A stretch of 64,000 nt of DNA, from NCBI RefSeq assembly GCF_020809045.1, contig NZ_CP078079.1, forward strand, positions 1,612,001-1,676,000. The letters run 5' to 3'. The notes below the pieces were generated by a model. That model saw only the letters and a program-made list of their open reading frames with translations, did not search any database and was not told where the DNA came from. The DNA comes from Pseudarthrobacter sp. L1SW. GTDB taxonomy: Bacteria; Actinomycetota; Actinomycetes; Actinomycetales; Micrococcaceae. Positions 1 through 8,826 of this stretch are shown piece by piece (position 1 is the first letter of the stretch; every line of letters begins with the position of its first letter). A program made the translations under genes and the position numbers.

Positions 1-3000
1 TGGACGTAGCTGAAGTGGTGCGGGTAGCAAAAGAGTCCGGTGCGGACGCCATTTACCCCGGCTACGGGTTCCTTTCGGAAAACCCGGACCTCGCCCGGGC
101 CGCGAAGGCGGCGGGCATCACCTTTGTTGGTCCGCCGGCCGAGGTGCTGGAACTCGCGGGCAACAAGGTGGCAGCCTTGAAGGCTGCCCGCGACGCCGGC
201 GTTCCCGTCCTGAAATCCAGCGCGCCCTCCAAGGACCTGGACGAACTGATCGCGGCAGCGGACGAGATCGGGTTCCCCATCTTCGCCAAGGCTGTGGCGG
301 GTGGCGGCGGCCGCGGTATGCGCCGGGTGGACACCCGTGAAGCCCTGCCCGAAGCCCTGCAGTCAGCCATGCGTGAGGCCGATGCGGCCTTTGGCGATCC
401 CACCATGTTCCTGGAGCAGGCCGTCTTGCGCCCGCGGCACATCGAGGTCCAGATCCTGGCCGATGCCCACGGCAACGTCATGCACCTCTTCGAACGCGAC
501 TGCTCCATCCAGCGGCGCCACCAGAAGGTCATCGAGATCGCTCCGGCCCCCAACCTGGACGAGGGCATCCGGCAGGCTCTGTACCGGGATGCCGTCAAGT
601 TCGCCAAGGCCCTGAACTACGTCAACGCCGGCACGGTGGAGTTCCTGGTGGACACCGTTGGTGAGCGCGCCGGCCAGCACGTCTTCATCGAGATGAACCC
701 GCGCATCCAGGTGGAGCACACGGTCACCGAGGAAGTCACCGACGTGGACCTTGTCCAGGCGCAGATGCGGATCGCCGCGGGAGAAACACTTGCCGACCTC
801 GGCCTCTCCCAGGACACCGTAAAGCTCCGCGGCGCGGCGCTTCAGAGCCGCATCACCACGGAGGACCCGGCCAACGGCTTCCGGCCGGACGTCGGAAAGA
901 TCACCGGTTACCGCTCCGCCGGCGGCGCTGGTGTAAGGCTCGACGGCGGCACGGTTTACTCGGGTGCCGAAATCAGCCCGCACTTCGACTCGATGCTGGT
1001 CAAGCTCACCTGCCGCGGCAGGGACTACCCTGCCGCCGTCGCGCGTGCACGCCGCGCCCTGGCAGAATTCCGCATCCGCGGCGTCTCCACCAACATCTCC
1101 TTCCTGCAGGCGGTGCTGGACGATCCCGACTTCATTGCCGGGGACGTCGCCACCTCCTTCATCGATGAGCGTCCGCAGCTCCTCAAGGCCCGCGTCTCGG
1201 CCGACCGCGGCACCAAGCTCCTCACCTGGCTGGCGGAGGTGACCGTCAACAAGCCCAACGGCGAACTCAAGGTCCACTCCAACCCGGCCAGCAAACTGCC
1301 ATCCGTCAAGGACAAGCAGGCCGCCCGCGGCTCCCGGCAGCGGCTCCTGGAGCTGGGACCCGAGGGTTTTGCCAAGGCGCTTCGCGAACAGAACGCGGTG
1401 GCCGTCACGGACACCACTTTCAGGGATGCCCACCAGTCGCTGCTGGCAACCCGCGTCCGCACCCGCGACCTCGTGGCCGCCGGACCCGCCGTCACCGCGC
1501 TGCTGCCGGAACTGCTGTCCGTTGAAGCCTGGGGCGGGGCAACCTATGACGTTGCACTCCGGTTCCTGGGCGAAGACCCGTGGGACCGGCTGGCCGCCCT
1601 GCGCAAGGCAATGCCCAACGTCTGCCTCCAGATGCTCCTGCGCGGGCGCAACACCGTGGGATACACGCCGTACCCCGAAGAGGTCACCGAAGCATTCGTT
1701 AACGAGGCCGCAGCCACCGGAATCGACATCTTCCGGATCTTCGACGCCTTGAACGACGTCAGCCAGATGGCCCCCGCCATCCGTGCAGTCAGGGCCACGG
1801 GCACGGCAGTTGCCGAAGTGGCGCTTTGCTACACCGGCGACCTGCTGGACCCCGCCGAGAAGCTCTACACCGTGGACTACTACCTGGGGCTGGCGCAGAA
1901 GATCGTAGACGCCGGAGCCCACATCCTCGCCATCAAGGACATGGCCGGCCTGCTCCGTCCCGCGGCGGCGGCAAAGCTCGTTTCAGCGCTCCGCGAGCGT
2001 TTCGACCTGCCTGTCCACCTGCACACGCACGACACTGCAGGAGGCCAGCTGGCCACCCTGATGGCTGCCGTGGATGCCGGTGTCGACGCCGTGGACGTGG
2101 CCTCCGCGTCCCTGGCGGGAACTACCAGCCAGCCCTCGGCCTCGGCCCTGGTGGCAGCCCTGGCGCACACTCCGCGGGACACGGGCCTCAGCCTTGCTGC
2201 GGTCAGCTCGCTGGAACCGTACTGGGAAGCGGTCCGCCGCGTCTACGCCCCGTTCGAGTCCGGCCTTCCGGGCCCCACCGGGCGCGTGTACCAGCACGAG
2301 ATCCCCGGTGGCCAGCTCTCCAACCTCCGCCAGCAGGCCATGGCGCTGGGACTGGGGGAGCGCTTTGAAGCGATCGAGGACATGTACACCGCGGCGGACC
2401 GCATCCTTGGCCACCTGGTCAAGGTGACCCCGTCCTCCAAGGTGGTGGGTGACCTCGCCCTGCACCTGGTGGGCCTGAACGCCGACCCCGCCGATTTTGA
2501 AGCGAATCCGCAGAACTACGACATCCCGGATTCGGTGATCGGCTTCCTGTCCGGTGAGCTCGGCGATCCTCCCGGAGGCTGGCCGGAGCCCTTCCGCACC
2601 AAGGCACTGCAGGGCCGCAGCGTGAAGGTCAGGGACGTGGAACTGAGCGCCGAGGACAGTGCGGCCCTGAAGTCCGACTCCAAGACCCGCCAGCACACGC
2701 TGAATCGGCTGCTCTTCGACGGACCCACCAAGGACTACCTGAAGAGCGTCGAAACCTACGGCAACATCTCCGTCCTGGATACCCGTGACTACCTCTACGG
2801 CCTGCAGCGCGGCCAGGAACACGAGATCCAGCTGGAGAAGGGCGTGCGGCTGATCGCGTCGCTGGAAGCGGTATCCGAGCCGGACGAAAAGGGCATGCGC
2901 ACCGTGATGTGCACCCTAAACGGCCAGTCCCGCCCCGTGGTGGTGCGCGACCGTTCCGTGGTCAGCAACGTCAAGGCAGCGGAGAAGGCCGACCCTGCCC

Positions 3001-3215
3001 AGCCCGGCCACGTGGCCGCGCCGTTCGCAGGCGCCGTCACGGTGACGGTCAAGCCGCGCGACGAGGTAAAGGCCGGCGACACGGTGGCCACCATCGAGGC
3101 GATGAAGATGGAAGCATCGATCACGACGCCGGTGGCAGGCAAAGTCTCACGGCTAGCCATCTCATCCATCGAGCAGGTGGAAGGCGGCGACCTGCTCCTG
3201 GTGGTGGAGCAGTAA
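1..3215 (+). CDS. pyc: Pyruvate carboxylase, 5'-truncated by the window edge
   Basis: This enzyme carboxylates pyruvate to oxaloacetate using ATP, bicarbonate and biotin, refilling the TCA cycle in the cytosol. The reading frame is open at base 1, so the N-terminal part of the biotin-carboxylase domain lies outside; what is visible starts just before the AIYPGYGFLSENP motif. In order come the ATP-grasp/biotin carboxylase domain, the carboxyltransferase domain (TTFRDAHQSLLATR near base 1411 and the metal-site HLHTHD near base 2020), the conserved PYC linker, and a C-terminal biotinyl domain with EAMKMEA, whose acceptor lysine codon is at 3105. All three domains on one chain distinguishes it from two-subunit carboxylases. 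A strong hairpin follows the stop. The assignment is secure; only the start is missing. Confidence 0.97.
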   Translation, partial: DVAEVVRVAKESGADAIYPGYGFLSENPDLARAAKAAGITFVGPPAEVLELAGNKVAALKAARDAGVPVLKSSAPSKDLDELIAAADEIGFPIFAKAVAGGGGRGMRRVDTREALPEALQSAMREADAAFGDPTMFLEQAVLRPRHIEVQILADAHGNVMHLFERDCSIQRRHQKVIEIAPAPNLDEGIRQALYRDAVKFAKALNYVNAGTVEFLVDTVGERAGQHVFIEMNPRIQVEHTVTEEVTDVDLVQAQMRIAAGETLADLGLSQDTVKLRGAALQSRITTEDPANGFRPDVGKITGYRSAGGAGVRLDGGTVYSGAEISPHFDSMLVKLTCRGRDYPAAVARARRALAEFRIRGVSTNISFLQAVLDDPDFIAGDVATSFIDERPQLLKARVSADRGTKLLTWLAEVTVNKPNGELKVHSNPASKLPSVKDKQAARGSRQRLLELGPEGFAKALREQNAVAVTDTTFRDAHQSLLATRVRTRDLVAAGPAVTALLPELLSVEAWGGATYDVALRFLGEDPWDRLAALRKAMPNVCLQMLLRGRNTVGYTPYPEEVTEAFVNEAAATGIDIFRIFDALNDVSQMAPAIRAVRATGTAVAEVALCYTGDLLDPAEKLYTVDYYLGLAQKIVDAGAHILAIKDMAGLLRPAAAAKLVSALRERFDLPVHLHTHDTAGGQLATLMAAVDAGVDAVDVASASLAGTTSQPSASALVAALAHTPRDTGLSLAAVSSLEPYWEAVRRVYAPFESGLPGPTGRVYQHEIPGGQLSNLRQQAMALGLGERFEAIEDMYTAADRILGHLVKVTPSSKVVGDLALHLVGLNADPADFEANPQNYDIPDSVIGFLSGELGDPPGGWPEPFRTKALQGRSVKVRDVELSAEDSAALKSDSKTRQHTLNRLLFDGPTKDYLKSVETYGNISVLDTRDYLYGLQRGQEHEIQLEKGVRLIASLEAVSEPDEKGMRTVMCTLNGQSRPVVVRDRSVVSNVKAAEKADPAQPGHVAAPFAGAVTVTVKPRDEVKAGDTVATIEAMKMEASITTPVAGKVSRLAISSIEQVEGGDLLLVVEQ

Positions 3216-3241
3216 TCCCGGCCGCACAGTAAGACAACGAA

Positions 3242-3283
3242 AAGGGTCCTCCCACTGAACACCAGTGGGAGGACCTTTCCCTT
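3242..3283. terminator. Bidirectional terminator between pyc and fadD
   Basis: A 13-bp perfect stem (arms 3246-3258 and 3264-3276, 5-nt loop) is flanked by AAAA on the left and TTT on the right, so it can end transcription of pyc on the plus strand and of the convergent fadD gene on the minus strand. Confidence 0.85.
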
Positions 3284-3449
3284 TCCAAACGGCCGCGCTT
3301 CCGGACCAGGCAACGGATACAGGCGGCCCCCCGGTCCGGCAGCGTGCGTAAAAGGGGCCCTGCGCCCCCGCTCGCCGCGCAGCGCCCTCAGCGGGGCGTG
3401 GGGAATAGCACGCAGAGGACCGGGGGGGCCGCCGGACCCCGGCGGACAG

Positions 3450-5258
3450 TCAGGAGCGCGGGGCTGCGTACATCTCTTCGATGACCGTCTCGAAGTCCTT
3501 CATGACCTGCGCCCTTTTTACTTTCATCGACGGTGTCAGGTGCCCTGACGCCTCCGTGAAGTCGGCGGGCACGATCCGGAACGACTTGATGGCCTCGGCC
3601 TGGGAAACCGACGTGTTCGCGGCGGTGATGAGGTCCTGGACTGCGGCCTTGACCACCGGGTTCGTGGCGGCGTCGGCCAGGGTGGTGTCTGCGGGGAGGT
3701 TGTGGCGCTGCAGCCAGCCGGGCAGGGCTTCCTGGTCCAGCGTGACCAGGGCGCCGATGAACGGCCGGTTGTCGCCGACCACCAGCACCTGCGAGACCAG
3801 TGCGTCGGCGCGGATCTGGTCCTCGAGCAGGGCCGGGATGACGTTCTTGCCGCCGGCGGTGACGATGATCTCCTTCTTGCGCCCGGTGATCCACACGAAG
3901 CCGTCGTCATCGAGCCGGCCGATGTCCCCGGTACGGAACCACCCGTCGTCGAACGTCTCGCCGGTGAGGTCCGGCCGCTTGTAGTAGCCGCGCATGACGC
4001 ACACGCCCTTGGCGAGGATCTCGCCGTCATCGGCGATCTTCACCGCATTGCCCGGCAGGGGCTTTCCGACGGACCCGATCTTGATCAGCGACGGGGTGTT
4101 CACGGAGATGGGCGCCGTGGTTTCCGTCAGGCCGTAGCCTTCAAGCACCTGCAGCCCGATGCCTTGGAAAAAGTGGCCCAGCCGCTCGCCCAGCGGGCCG
4201 CCGCCGGACACGGCATGGGCAACGTGGCCGCCCATTGCGGCCCGCAGCTTGCCATAGACGAGTTTGTCGAACAACGCGTGGCGCAGCTTCAGGCCCAGGC
4301 CGATCCGGCCCTCCTGCCGTGCCTTGGAAAAGGCGATGGCGGTATCGGCTGCCTTGTGGAAGATGGCTCCCTTGCCGCCGTCCTCCGCCTTGGTCATCGC
4401 GGAGTTGTAGACCTTTTCGAAGACCCGCGGCACCGCCAGGATGAACGTGGGCTCGTAGCTCTGCAGGTCCGCCAGGAGGTTCTTGATGTCCGGGGTGTGC
4501 GCCACGGTAGTGCCGGCCGCCATTGCAAGGACGGAAATGAAGCGGGCGAAGACGTGCGCCAGCGGGAGGAACATAATGGTCTTCGCGTTCTCGTGGACGA
4601 TCTCCCCAATGATGGCGAGCGCGTTGTCCGAAAGCTCAACGAAGTTGCCGTGCGTCAGTTCGCAGCCCTTGGGCCTGCCCGTAGTGCCGGAGGTGTAGAT
4701 GATGGTGGCGGTATCAGCCAGGGAGGCTGTTTTCCTCCTGGCTTCAAGATCGTCATCGCTGACCTCTTGGCCGGCTTCGCGGAGGGCATCCAGTCCCTGG
4801 CCTTCCAGCTGCCACACGTGCTGGAGAGACGCCAGGCCTTCCGCCGTTACAGCCTGGCGGATGATGTCCTCATGGTGCGCTGCCTCGCCAAAAGCGGCCA
4901 CGGCGCCGGAGTCGCCCAGGTTCCAGGCAACCTGGGAAGGCGAGGATGTTTCGTAGATGGGGACGGAAACGGCGCCGGCGAACCAAATCGCGAAGTCCAC
5001 CAGGGACCATTCGTACCGGGTGCGGGACATGATGCCCACGCGGTCGCCGGCGCCCACGCCGCTCGCCATCAATCCTTTTGCCAGCGCCCGGACGTCGGCC
5101 ACGAAATCAGTGGCGGAAATGTCCTGCCAGGACCCGGAGGCATCGCGCCGCGAAAAGAGGGCGGGGTTGCTCTCCTTGGCGGACTGCCGCAGCACCAGGT
5201 CGGTGATGTTGGTCTCCGGTGGGACTACAACAAGAGGCGGAACACTGAATTCGCGCAC
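3450..5258 (-). CDS. fadD: Long-chain fatty-acid--CoA ligase (FadD15-like)
   Basis: This 602-residue AMP-forming enzyme should activate long-chain fatty acids to acyl-CoA through an acyl-adenylate. The signature IIYTSGTTGRPKG lies near residues 186-198, GYGLTET near 374-380, the TGD aspartate near 443-445, and the catalytic-lysine region GRKKEIIVTAGGKN near 459-472. The order and length fit the bacterial AMP-binding long-chain ligases. The GTG start at 5258 has an AAAGGAG ribosome site 5 bases upstream. An acyl-CoA ligase (fadD15) also lies near the pknL/aroG region in mycobacteria. The divergent upstream region carries a palindrome inside the likely promoter, which suggests repression by a ligand-sensing regulator. 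The substrate range cannot be read from the sequence. Confidence 0.93.
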   Translation of the reverse strand: MREFSVPPLVVVPPETNITDLVLRQSAKESNPALFSRRDASGSWQDISATDFVADVRALAKGLMASGVGAGDRVGIMSRTRYEWSLVDFAIWFAGAVSVPIYETSSPSQVAWNLGDSGAVAAFGEAAHHEDIIRQAVTAEGLASLQHVWQLEGQGLDALREAGQEVSDDDLEARRKTASLADTATIIYTSGTTGRPKGCELTHGNFVELSDNALAIIGEIVHENAKTIMFLPLAHVFARFISVLAMAAGTTVAHTPDIKNLLADLQSYEPTFILAVPRVFEKVYNSAMTKAEDGGKGAIFHKAADTAIAFSKARQEGRIGLGLKLRHALFDKLVYGKLRAAMGGHVAHAVSGGGPLGERLGHFFQGIGLQVLEGYGLTETTAPISVNTPSLIKIGSVGKPLPGNAVKIADDGEILAKGVCVMRGYYKRPDLTGETFDDGWFRTGDIGRLDDDGFVWITGRKKEIIVTAGGKNVIPALLEDQIRADALVSQVLVVGDNRPFIGALVTLDQEALPGWLQRHNLPADTTLADAATNPVVKAAVQDLITAANTSVSQAEAIKSFRIVPADFTEASGHLTPSMKVKRAQVMKDFETVIEEMYAAPRS

Positions 5259-5331
5259 TATAGCTCCTTTGATATCCGAGGTCCCGCACGGGGGTATGCC
5301 TAAAGACTAGTACGGCGGTGCGGGGCGGTGC

Positions 5332-5370
5332 AGTATATAAAGTTACTGGCGGGTAACTTTACAGTCAATG
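5332..5370 (-). promoter_or_regulatory. fadD promoter with embedded palindromic operator
   Basis: On the minus strand TTGACT (5368-5363), a 17-bp spacer and TAACTT (5345-5340) form a sigma-70-like promoter. A perfect inverted repeat AAAGTTAC-N6-GTAACTTT (5339-5360) covers the -10 and most of the spacer, the position expected for a repressor such as a TetR-family protein. A second possible -10, TATACT, lies at 5337-5332. The regulator is not in this window. Confidence 0.55.
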
Positions 5371-5445
5371 ACACCGGGAGACACGTGGCCGGCATTGCGG
5401 CTGCCGCGGGCTCCGGCGGATTGTGCCCACCTAGAATGGGGGACT

Positions 5446-6540
5446 ATGTACGTACCGCCCACCGGCGAACAGGCCGGGCCCCTCAGAAGACCCGCCCCCT
5501 GGAAGCGCCGGCCCACCGCCTACAGGGCGCGGACGCGGCACGACGGCGGGGGCTTCCGTGAGCACCTGCGCCTCGGCCGCAAGGGCCTCGCCATCGGGAT
5601 CGACATCGGCGGTACGAAAGTAGCCGCCGGCGTCGTTGACGCGGACGGCCGCATCCTCAGCGAAGCGCGCCGTGCCACTCCCGGCAGCGACCCCCGGGCA
5701 GTGGAACGGGTCATCGTCGAGCTGGTGGAGGAACTGGGCAAGGGCCACCGCATTTGGTCCGTAGGCATCGGCGCCGCAGGCTGGATGGACCTCGAAGGCG
5801 GCACGGTGCTTTTCAGCCCCCACCTGGCCTGGCGCAATGAACCGCTCCGGGCAAACCTGCAGCAGCTGCTCCGCCGGCCCGTCCTTCTGGCCAACGACGC
5901 CGACGCCGCCGCGTGGGCCGAATGGCGCTTCGGTGCCGGGCAAGGGGAGGACCGGCTGGTCTGCATCACACTGGGCACCGGCATCGGCGGCGCCATGGTG
6001 ATGGACGGGCGGGTGGAGCGCGGCCGCTTCGGCGTGGCCGGGGAATTCGGACACCAGATCATCATGCCGGGCGGGCACCGCTGCGAGTGCGGGAACCGCG
6101 GCTGCTGGGAGCAGTACGCGTCCGGGAATGCGCTGGGACGCGAAGCCAGGATCCTGGCCCGGGCAAACTCCCCGGTGGCGCAGGACCTGATTGCGGCCGT
6201 CAACGGGCGGACCGAGGAGATTACCGGCGCCATTGTGACGGAACTGGCCCTGGCAGGCGACCCCGCATCACGCGAACTGCTCGAGGAAGTAGGGGAGTGG
6301 CTTGGGCTGGGGCTCGCAAACCTGGCTGCCGCCTTGGATCCGGGACTTTTCGTCATCGGCGGTGGCTTGTGCTCGGCCGGGGACCTGCTGGTGGAACCTG
6401 CCCGCAAAGCTTTCGCCCGCAACCTGACGGGCCGGGGCTTCAGGCCTGCCGCCGGTATCCAGCTGGCGGCGCTGGGGCCGAACGCGGGACTTATCGGCGC
6501 TGCCGACCTATCCCGCGTCAGCAGCCGGACGCGCCGCTAA
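5446..6540 (+). CDS. ROK-family sugar kinase (glucokinase-like)
   Basis: This is a 364-residue ATP-dependent sugar kinase of the ROK family, most likely a glucokinase. The phosphate-binding DIGGTK motif is near residue 50, the second phosphate motif is LGTGIGG, and the ROK zinc signature CECGNRGCWEQ follows an upstream histidine (GGHRCECG). ATG 5446 is chosen because TAGAAT (5432-5437) sits 8 bases upstream, as in nearly leaderless actinobacterial genes; an in-frame ATG further upstream at 5368 precedes that promoter. Some ROK proteins are repressors, but I see no N-terminal helix-turn-helix; the roughly 45-residue basic extension is unusual and of unknown role. The stop codon overlaps that of the convergent gene by four bases. 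Sugar specificity is inferred. Confidence 0.85.
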   Translation: MYVPPTGEQAGPLRRPAPWKRRPTAYRARTRHDGGGFREHLRLGRKGLAIGIDIGGTKVAAGVVDADGRILSEARRATPGSDPRAVERVIVELVEELGKGHRIWSVGIGAAGWMDLEGGTVLFSPHLAWRNEPLRANLQQLLRRPVLLANDADAAAWAEWRFGAGQGEDRLVCITLGTGIGGAMVMDGRVERGRFGVAGEFGHQIIMPGGHRCECGNRGCWEQYASGNALGREARILARANSPVAQDLIAAVNGRTEEITGAIVTELALAGDPASRELLEEVGEWLGLGLANLAAALDPGLFVIGGGLCSAGDLLVEPARKAFARNLTGRGFRPAAGIQLAALGPNAGLIGAADLSRVSSRTRR

Positions 6541-7121
6541 ACCCGGGCGCCGTCGTCGTCCTCGTCTTTTTCCTGCGGAAGCTGCATGATGAGGTACACC
6601 GTTCCCAGCACGAACACGGCCACGATTCCCACGATGGCAAGCAACGGTGCGGAGCGCCAGAACATGGCTGAGAACAGCAGCGCCACGGGCCCGCCCACGG
6701 CGGCGAGCCAGGCGAGCATGGTAAGCGGGTCCGTTCCGGCGAGGCTGGGTGGTTCTTCCGGGACGAACGCACCGTCCTCCTCGTCTACGCCATAGTCGCG
6801 TGGCCCGGCTGGAGCGTCTGCATCCGTGCTTCCGCCGTCCCCTGATGCCTGCCGTTCCGCGGCAGACATTTCCGCAGGTGCCGCGCCTGCCAGGCCCAGG
6901 GGGTCGAAGTCCCGGAAAACGGAAGGCCGTCCGCCCCCCGTCGAATCATCCTGCGGAGCAGCGGTAATGCTGGGATCGGTGCCAGGACCGGTGCCGGTGT
7001 CAGTGCCGGTGCCGGTGCTTGCGGCGGGAGAGTCGGCTTCGAGCCGGGCCACGAGGTCCAGCCACACAGCGTCGTCCTGGTTGGCGCCCGGGTCCGGGGA
7101 GCCGGGATCAGGCCTGTTCAT
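6537..7121 (-). CDS. Small acidic membrane protein of unknown function
   Basis: I do not recognise a named family. The 194-residue product has an acidic N-terminal cytoplasmic part rich in Gly, Thr, Asp and Pro, including a degenerate TGTGTD run, and two hydrophobic segments near residues 130-150 and 155-177 joined by a short loop, ending in an acidic tail (QEKDEDDDG). The ATG at 7121 has a GGAGG site about 9 bases upstream and overlaps the end of the hydrolase gene, so it is the last gene of a three-gene minus-strand unit. Longer in-frame extensions upstream would lie within the hydrolase gene and are rejected. A role linked to the hydrolases is only suggested by the coupling. Confidence 0.75.
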   Translation of the reverse strand: MNRPDPGSPDPGANQDDAVWLDLVARLEADSPAASTGTGTDTGTGPGTDPSITAAPQDDSTGGGRPSVFRDFDPLGLAGAAPAEMSAAERQASGDGGSTDADAPAGPRDYGVDEEDGAFVPEEPPSLAGTDPLTMLAWLAAVGGPVALLFSAMFWRSAPLLAIVGIVAVFVLGTVYLIMQLPQEKDEDDDGARV

Positions 7122-7929
7122 GGGACGTGACCTCCAGCGTTGATGGCGCACTTGCCGTTGACGGCCCAGGACCCGTGCCGGAGGCAACCGACCGGATAAA
7201 GTCCACGGAGCCCTGGAAAATCCGGTCCGCGTCGTTGTCCAGGGTTGCCACATGGTAGCTGTTCTCAAGGTAGACCACATCCAGGGGAGCATGGGTGAGG
7301 CCGCGGCGGAGCGCCACCAGGCTCGAGTCGGATACCACGTGGTCCACGGTGGAGCGGAATACCTTGACCGGAGCAGTGATCCGGGGAAGGAGCCTGATGG
7401 TGTCCTTGAACATCTTGTTGAGCTGGTGCGCCGCAGCGACCGGTGTCCGGGGGTAGGCGCCCTCGTCCATGCCTTCCTTGAGGATGTCGTTGGCGATGGC
7501 AGGCGTACTTTTCATCACCAGCTTCAGGAGCCCGGCGATCGGCGCGCGCGGGTCATCGATGACCAGCCCAGGATTGACCACGATCACGCCGGCAACGGGC
7601 CGGGTAGCCGCAATCCGGAGCGCCAGCGCTCCTCCCATGCTCAGTCCGGCCGAAAAGACGTAGTCGCAGTCCGCGTCCAGTTCAAGGTAGGCCTGGTCCA
7701 AAGCGCCGTGCCACTCCTCCCACCGCGTCCGTGCGAGTTCCTGCCAGCTGGTGCCGTGCCCGGGAAGCAGCGGCATCCGGACGGCGAATCCGGCATCGGC
7801 CAAGGCCTGGGCCCAGGCGCGCAGACCGTGCGGACTGGCGGTAAACCCATGCGAGAGGACCACGCCGATGCGGGGCCCCCGGCCGGTGGAACTGCTGCTG
7901 AACGGGCTGTGGTCCAGGCCGGAGGTCAT
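7108..7929 (-). CDS. Alpha/beta hydrolase (carboxylesterase/monoacylglycerol lipase type)
   Basis: This 273-residue hydrolase probably cleaves carboxyl esters such as short acylglycerols. The nucleophile elbow is GLSMGG (serine in G-x-S-x-G) and the oxyanion strand is VLSHGFTASPHGLRAWA. Candidate catalytic partners are the aspartate in FRSTVDHVV and the histidine in YLENSYHVATLD, the usual places in this fold. It resembles the gene just upstream, which has the same elbow and the same C-terminal histidine block, so the two look like an old tandem duplication. The ATG overlaps the upstream stop by four bases (ATGA), implying translational coupling. No signal peptide is seen, so it acts in the cytosol. 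The natural substrate is unknown. Confidence 0.88.
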   Translation of the reverse strand: MTSGLDHSPFSSSSTGRGPRIGVVLSHGFTASPHGLRAWAQALADAGFAVRMPLLPGHGTSWQELARTRWEEWHGALDQAYLELDADCDYVFSAGLSMGGALALRIAATRPVAGVIVVNPGLVIDDPRAPIAGLLKLVMKSTPAIANDILKEGMDEGAYPRTPVAAAHQLNKMFKDTIRLLPRITAPVKVFRSTVDHVVSDSSLVALRRGLTHAPLDVVYLENSYHVATLDNDADRIFQGSVDFIRSVASGTGPGPSTASAPSTLEVTSHEQA

Positions 7930-8714
7930 GGGGTCTCCAATGAAGTCTTCTGGCGGGCGAGGGCGTGGAAGAAGCCACTGGATTTCGCGTGGATCTCCGG
8001 CGCGTCCACGTCCAGCGTAGCGACATGTCCGCTGCTGTGGAGGTCCACTACGTCAACAAGGTTTGGGCCCAGGCCCTTCCGCAACAGTGCCAGGGAGGTT
8101 GGCGGCACCACCGCGTCCGTGCGCGACTTGAACACCTGGACCGGAGCCGACACCCTGGGCAAGCCCCGGGCCGCCACGGCAAAAAGCTTCTTCAGCTCGT
8201 GCACTGCTGCCAGCGGGGTGCGTGAATAGTCGCCGTCATTGGTGGCTGCCGCCGTCGGCTGTTCCTCCTGGATAGGGATGGTTGTCCGCTGGAAGTACTT
8301 CAGCACTCCAACCACCCGGACCCTCCGGTTGTAAAAACTCAGGCCCGGGTTGACCACGGACACCCCGGCCACGTTGTGCCGGGAAGCGGTGAGCAGCGCT
8401 ATGGCCCCGCCCATCGAGAGTCCGGCGACAAACGTTGCGTCGGTCCGTTCCTCCAGCTCCAGGTAGGCAGCCTCGAAGCTGCTGTACCAGTCGGTCCAGC
8501 GTGTCCTGGCCAGATGGCGCCAGTCCGTTCCGTGGCCAGGCAGCAAGGGAACGGTGACGGCATAACCCTGGGACGCCAGGTGCTCGGCCCATGGCAGCAG
8601 GCTGAGCGGGCTCCCTGTAAAGCCGTGGCAAATGGCCACGCCGGTACGTGCATTTGGTCCGTGGCCGGGATAGCTGAAAGCGGCAGGAGGGGACGGGGTG
8701 CTGCTTTCGCTCAT
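7926..8714 (-). CDS. Alpha/beta hydrolase, tandem paralogue
   Basis: This 262-residue hydrolase is the first gene of the minus-strand unit. It has HGFTGSPLSLLPWAEHLA for the oxyanion region, the nucleophile elbow GLSMGG, an aspartate in FKSRTDAVVP and a histidine in LHSSGHVATLD. Length and motifs match esterases of the monoacylglycerol lipase/carboxylesterase group. The ATG at 8714 has GGAGG a few bases upstream. Divergent from it lies a phosphatidic-acid-pathway acyltransferase, so a role in lipid turnover is plausible but unproven. The two paralogues differ enough that they may have different acyl preferences. Confidence 0.88.
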   Translation of the reverse strand: MSESSTPSPPAAFSYPGHGPNARTGVAICHGFTGSPLSLLPWAEHLASQGYAVTVPLLPGHGTDWRHLARTRWTDWYSSFEAAYLELEERTDATFVAGLSMGGAIALLTASRHNVAGVSVVNPGLSFYNRRVRVVGVLKYFQRTTIPIQEEQPTAAATNDGDYSRTPLAAVHELKKLFAVAARGLPRVSAPVQVFKSRTDAVVPPTSLALLRKGLGPNLVDVVDLHSSGHVATLDVDAPEIHAKSSGFFHALARQKTSLETP

Positions 8715-8826
8715 GCCTCCATCGTGTCACTGTTCCGTACAAATCTCACTAGAGTAGGGTTGCATTGAACTGCTGGCCAGGCCCAACGCGGGGTCCGGGG
8801 GCCGCCTTTCCGGAGAGGTTTCTCAC

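Noticed and set aside
363..1922. Long minus-strand open frame (519 codons) opposite pyc
   Set aside because: It lies wholly antisense to a clear enzyme, has no recognisable domain and arises from the GC-rich third positions of pyc.
6985..7020. Degenerate GT-rich repeat near 7.0 kb as a microsatellite or mobile-element trace
   Set aside because: It is the coding sequence of the Thr/Gly/Asp-rich segment of the small membrane protein, with irregular units.
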